Positions 5,931-7,845 of a stretch of DNA of 7,845 bases are shown here, piece after piece (the stretch's first letter is position 1; every line of letters starts with the position of its first letter). Under the pieces are notes generated by a model. It saw only the letters and a list, made by a program, of their open reading frames with translations. It was not told where the DNA came from and did not search any database. The position numbers were made by a program, and so were the translations under genes. Source of the stretch: JADHUC01 sp964617665 (GTDB lineage: Bacteria; Planctomycetota; Planctomycetia; Pirellulales; Pirellulaceae). Location: positions 1 to 7,845 of the forward strand of contig CAZUAH010000623.1 of the NCBI GenBank assembly GCA_964617665.1. Direction: 5' to 3'.

Positions 5931-7845
5931 ATGGCAAGTGAAAAAAAGTACGTGTACTGCTTCGGCAGTGAAGGCACAGACGGCGACGCCAAGATGAAGA
6001 ATCTGCTCGGCGGCAAAGGGGCAAACTTGGCCGAAATGTCCAAGCTCGGCCTGCCCGTGCCGGCCGGTTTCACCGTCACGACCGAGGTCTGCACTCATTT
6101 CATGGAAGCTGGCGGCGAGTACCCGGAAGGGATGAAGGAAGAGGTCGAGGCAGCCCTGAAGCAGACCGAAAAGGCGATGGGCATGAAGTACGGCGATCCG
6201 GAGAATCCCCTGCTGGTTTCGTGCCGCTCCGGGGCTCGAATGTCGATGCCGGGCATGATGGAGACCGTGTTGAACGTCGGACTTTGCTCGAAAACGATCC
6301 CCGGCTTGGTCGCCAAATCAGGCAACGAGCGGTTTGTGTGGGACGCCTACCGGCGGCTGATCACCATGTATTCCGACGTAGTTATGGAGAAGTCCGAGGG
6401 CATCGAGACGGAAGAGGGGCAAGGCATTCGCGTCCAACTCGAGAGGATTATGGACGAAGTGAAGGAGGCCAAAGGGTACGAGGCTGATACGGATCTGACG
6501 GCCGAGGATTTGAAGGATTTGTGCGAAAAGTACAAGGCCAAGGTCAAAGAGGTTCTCGGCAGCGAATTCCCCGACGATCCCATGGAGCAACTGTGGGGCG
6601 GACTTGGGGCCGTGTTTAAGAGCTGGAACGGCAAACGAGCCGTGTCCTATCGACGCATCGAAGGAATTCCTGACAAGTGGGGTACGGCAACGAACGTGCA
6701 AAGCATGGTCTTCGGCAATATGGGCGACAGCTCGGCCACGGGCGTGGCATTCACCCGTAACCCCGCAACGGGCGAGAACAAGTTCTACGGCGAGTGGCTC
6801 GTTAACGCTCAAGGCGAAGATGTCGTGGCTGGCATTCGCACACCTAACCCGCTGAACAACGAGACCAAGAATGATCAGAACGAGCACTTGGCTTCGCTTG
6901 AGGATAAAGAAGCCACACTCTACGAAGAGTTGTCCGGTATTCGCGACACGCTTGAGAAGCACTACGCGGACATGCAGGACATCGAGTTCACGATCCAGGA
7001 AGAGAAGCTGTACATGCTGCAATGCCGCAGCGGCAAACGAACAGGAACCGCGGCGTTGAATATGGCAATGGACATGCTGGAAGAGGAGTTGATCGACGAA
7101 AAGACGGCCGTGTTGCGTGTTGCCCCGGCCCAACTTGACGAGTTGCTGCACCCGATCGTCGATCCAAATGCGGAGAAAGCTGCGGAAGCATTCGTCAAGG
7201 GATTGCCGGCGGGTCCCGGCGGAGCGTTTGGCGAGATCGTCTTCACATCGGACGACGCCGTGGCCGCCGAGAAGGCCGGACGAAAGTGCATCCTGGTCCG
7301 CGAAGAAACGAACCCCGAGGACGTCGAGGGGATGCGAGCTGCCGAAGGTATTCTCACGGCACGCGGTGGCATGACCAGCCACGCGGCCTTGGTGGCCCGC
7401 GGTTGGGGAAAATGCTGCATCGTGGGTGCCGGGGATCTGAAGATCGACGCCGCGGCCAAGACGATGCGCGTCGGTGACAAGGTCCTCAAGGAAGGCGACG
7501 TGATCACGCTGAACGGCACCAGAGGGCTGGTGTACGAAGGCAAGCTGGGCATGATGGACTCGACGGAAAACCCGCGGTTCCAGAAATTTATGGACATCGT
7601 CGACAAGTTCCGGACGATGAACGTCCGCACCAACGCCGACACGCCGGCGGAAGCCAAGATCGCCCGCGACTTTGGGGCCGAGGGTATTGGGCTGTTCCGC
7701 ACCGAACACATGTTCTACGGCGAAGGCGCCGAGGAACCGCTGTTCATCCTGCGGAAGATGATTCACGCGAGCAACGAGGAGGAACGGAACGCCGCAATCG
7801 ACGAATTGGCCCCGTTTGTCAAGCGTGACATCAAGGCCACGTTGG
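5931..7845 (+). CDS. ppdK: Pyruvate phosphate dikinase, 5' part (gene continues past the window)
   Basis: PPDK reversibly converts pyruvate, ATP and phosphate into PEP, AMP and pyrophosphate in the cytoplasm. The 638 visible codons stay open to the window edge. The N-terminal ATP-grasp domain shows MKNLLGGKGANLAEM (22-36), VSCRSGARMSMPGMMETV with Arg99, and later FGNMGDSSATGVAFTRNP and NAQGEDVVAGIRTP. The swivelling phosphohistidine domain has GGMTSHAALVARG with catalytic His484. The preceding Thr482 is the residue type that PPDK regulatory proteins phosphorylate. The PEP/pyruvate domain begins with GAEGIGLFRTEHMFYG, including Arg590. Relative to the Clostridium symbiosum enzyme (His455, Arg561), both sites are shifted by 29 residues, so the full protein should be near 900 aa. 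About 70 percent is present; the C-terminal barrel with the acid/base cysteine is missing only because of the window end. The three-domain order and the match to PPDK rather than PEP synthase make this call very firm. Confidence 0.96.
   Translation, partial: MASEKKYVYCFGSEGTDGDAKMKNLLGGKGANLAEMSKLGLPVPAGFTVTTEVCTHFMEAGGEYPEGMKEEVEAALKQTEKAMGMKYGDPENPLLVSCRSGARMSMPGMMETVLNVGLCSKTIPGLVAKSGNERFVWDAYRRLITMYSDVVMEKSEGIETEEGQGIRVQLERIMDEVKEAKGYEADTDLTAEDLKDLCEKYKAKVKEVLGSEFPDDPMEQLWGGLGAVFKSWNGKRAVSYRRIEGIPDKWGTATNVQSMVFGNMGDSSATGVAFTRNPATGENKFYGEWLVNAQGEDVVAGIRTPNPLNNETKNDQNEHLASLEDKEATLYEELSGIRDTLEKHYADMQDIEFTIQEEKLYMLQCRSGKRTGTAALNMAMDMLEEELIDEKTAVLRVAPAQLDELLHPIVDPNAEKAAEAFVKGLPAGPGGAFGEIVFTSDDAVAAEKAGRKCILVREETNPEDVEGMRAAEGILTARGGMTSHAALVARGWGKCCIVGAGDLKIDAAAKTMRVGDKVLKEGDVITLNGTRGLVYEGKLGMMDSTENPRFQKFMDIVDKFRTMNVRTNADTPAEAKIARDFGAEGIGLFRTEHMFYGEGAEEPLFILRKMIHASNEEERNAAIDELAPFVKRDIKATL

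Noticed and set aside
5682..6098. - strand frame covering the ppdK upstream region
   Set aside because: It is largely antisense to the ppdK 5' end and has no motif; the region reads better as untranslated regulatory DNA.
6318..7766. Long open frame (482 codons) on the - strand opposite ppdK
   Set aside because: It lies fully antisense to a firmly identified ppdK, shows no recognisable domain, and is what strong codon bias in a GC-rich gene often produces on the opposite strand.

Overview
The window looks like a chromosomal stretch of a moderately GC-rich Gram-negative bacterium. A member of Planctomycetota is my best guess. This rests on the mix of gene families, protein sequences that resemble planctomycete versions from memory, and Shine-Dalgarno motifs of uneven strength. 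No rRNA or marker gene is present, so the assignment is an inference. All six genes I accept are on the + strand. I see no tRNA, CRISPR array, insertion sequence or phage gene.

Layout. (1) Positions 18-2533 hold a lipoprotein-release type ABC exporter: a four-helix LolC/LolE-like (FtsX/MacB family) permease with an enlarged periplasmic domain, then a LolD-like ATPase with an unusual N-terminal extension. (2) Positions 2673-5613 hold a tightly packed three-gene unit: a class IV branched-chain aminotransferase (ilvE), a DUF1611 P-loop protein (DgcN type) and an enolase-superfamily epimerase (dipeptide epimerase/DgcA type). The stop and start codons overlap by 1 nt and by 4 nt, so the three are probably translated together. 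(3) After a 317-nt gene-free region carrying a perfect 14-bp palindrome and two further stem-loops, positions 5931-7845 hold the first 638 codons of pyruvate phosphate dikinase (ppdK). The gene runs off the window.

How the genes may work together. The DUF1611 + epimerase pair matches the DgcN/DgcA pair that, as I recall the literature, N-acetylates D-glutamate and then racemises N-acetyl-D-glutamate to the L form. If that holds here, the unit would turn D-glutamate (for example from peptidoglycan turnover) into N-acetyl-L-glutamate, for arginine synthesis or for deacetylation to L-glutamate. L-glutamate is the amino donor of the branched-chain aminotransferase beside it. The alternative is L-Ala-D/L-Glu epimerisation during murein peptide recycling. 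This unit is the most interesting part of the window. PPDK interconverts pyruvate and PEP in central carbon metabolism and is probably a separate transcription unit.
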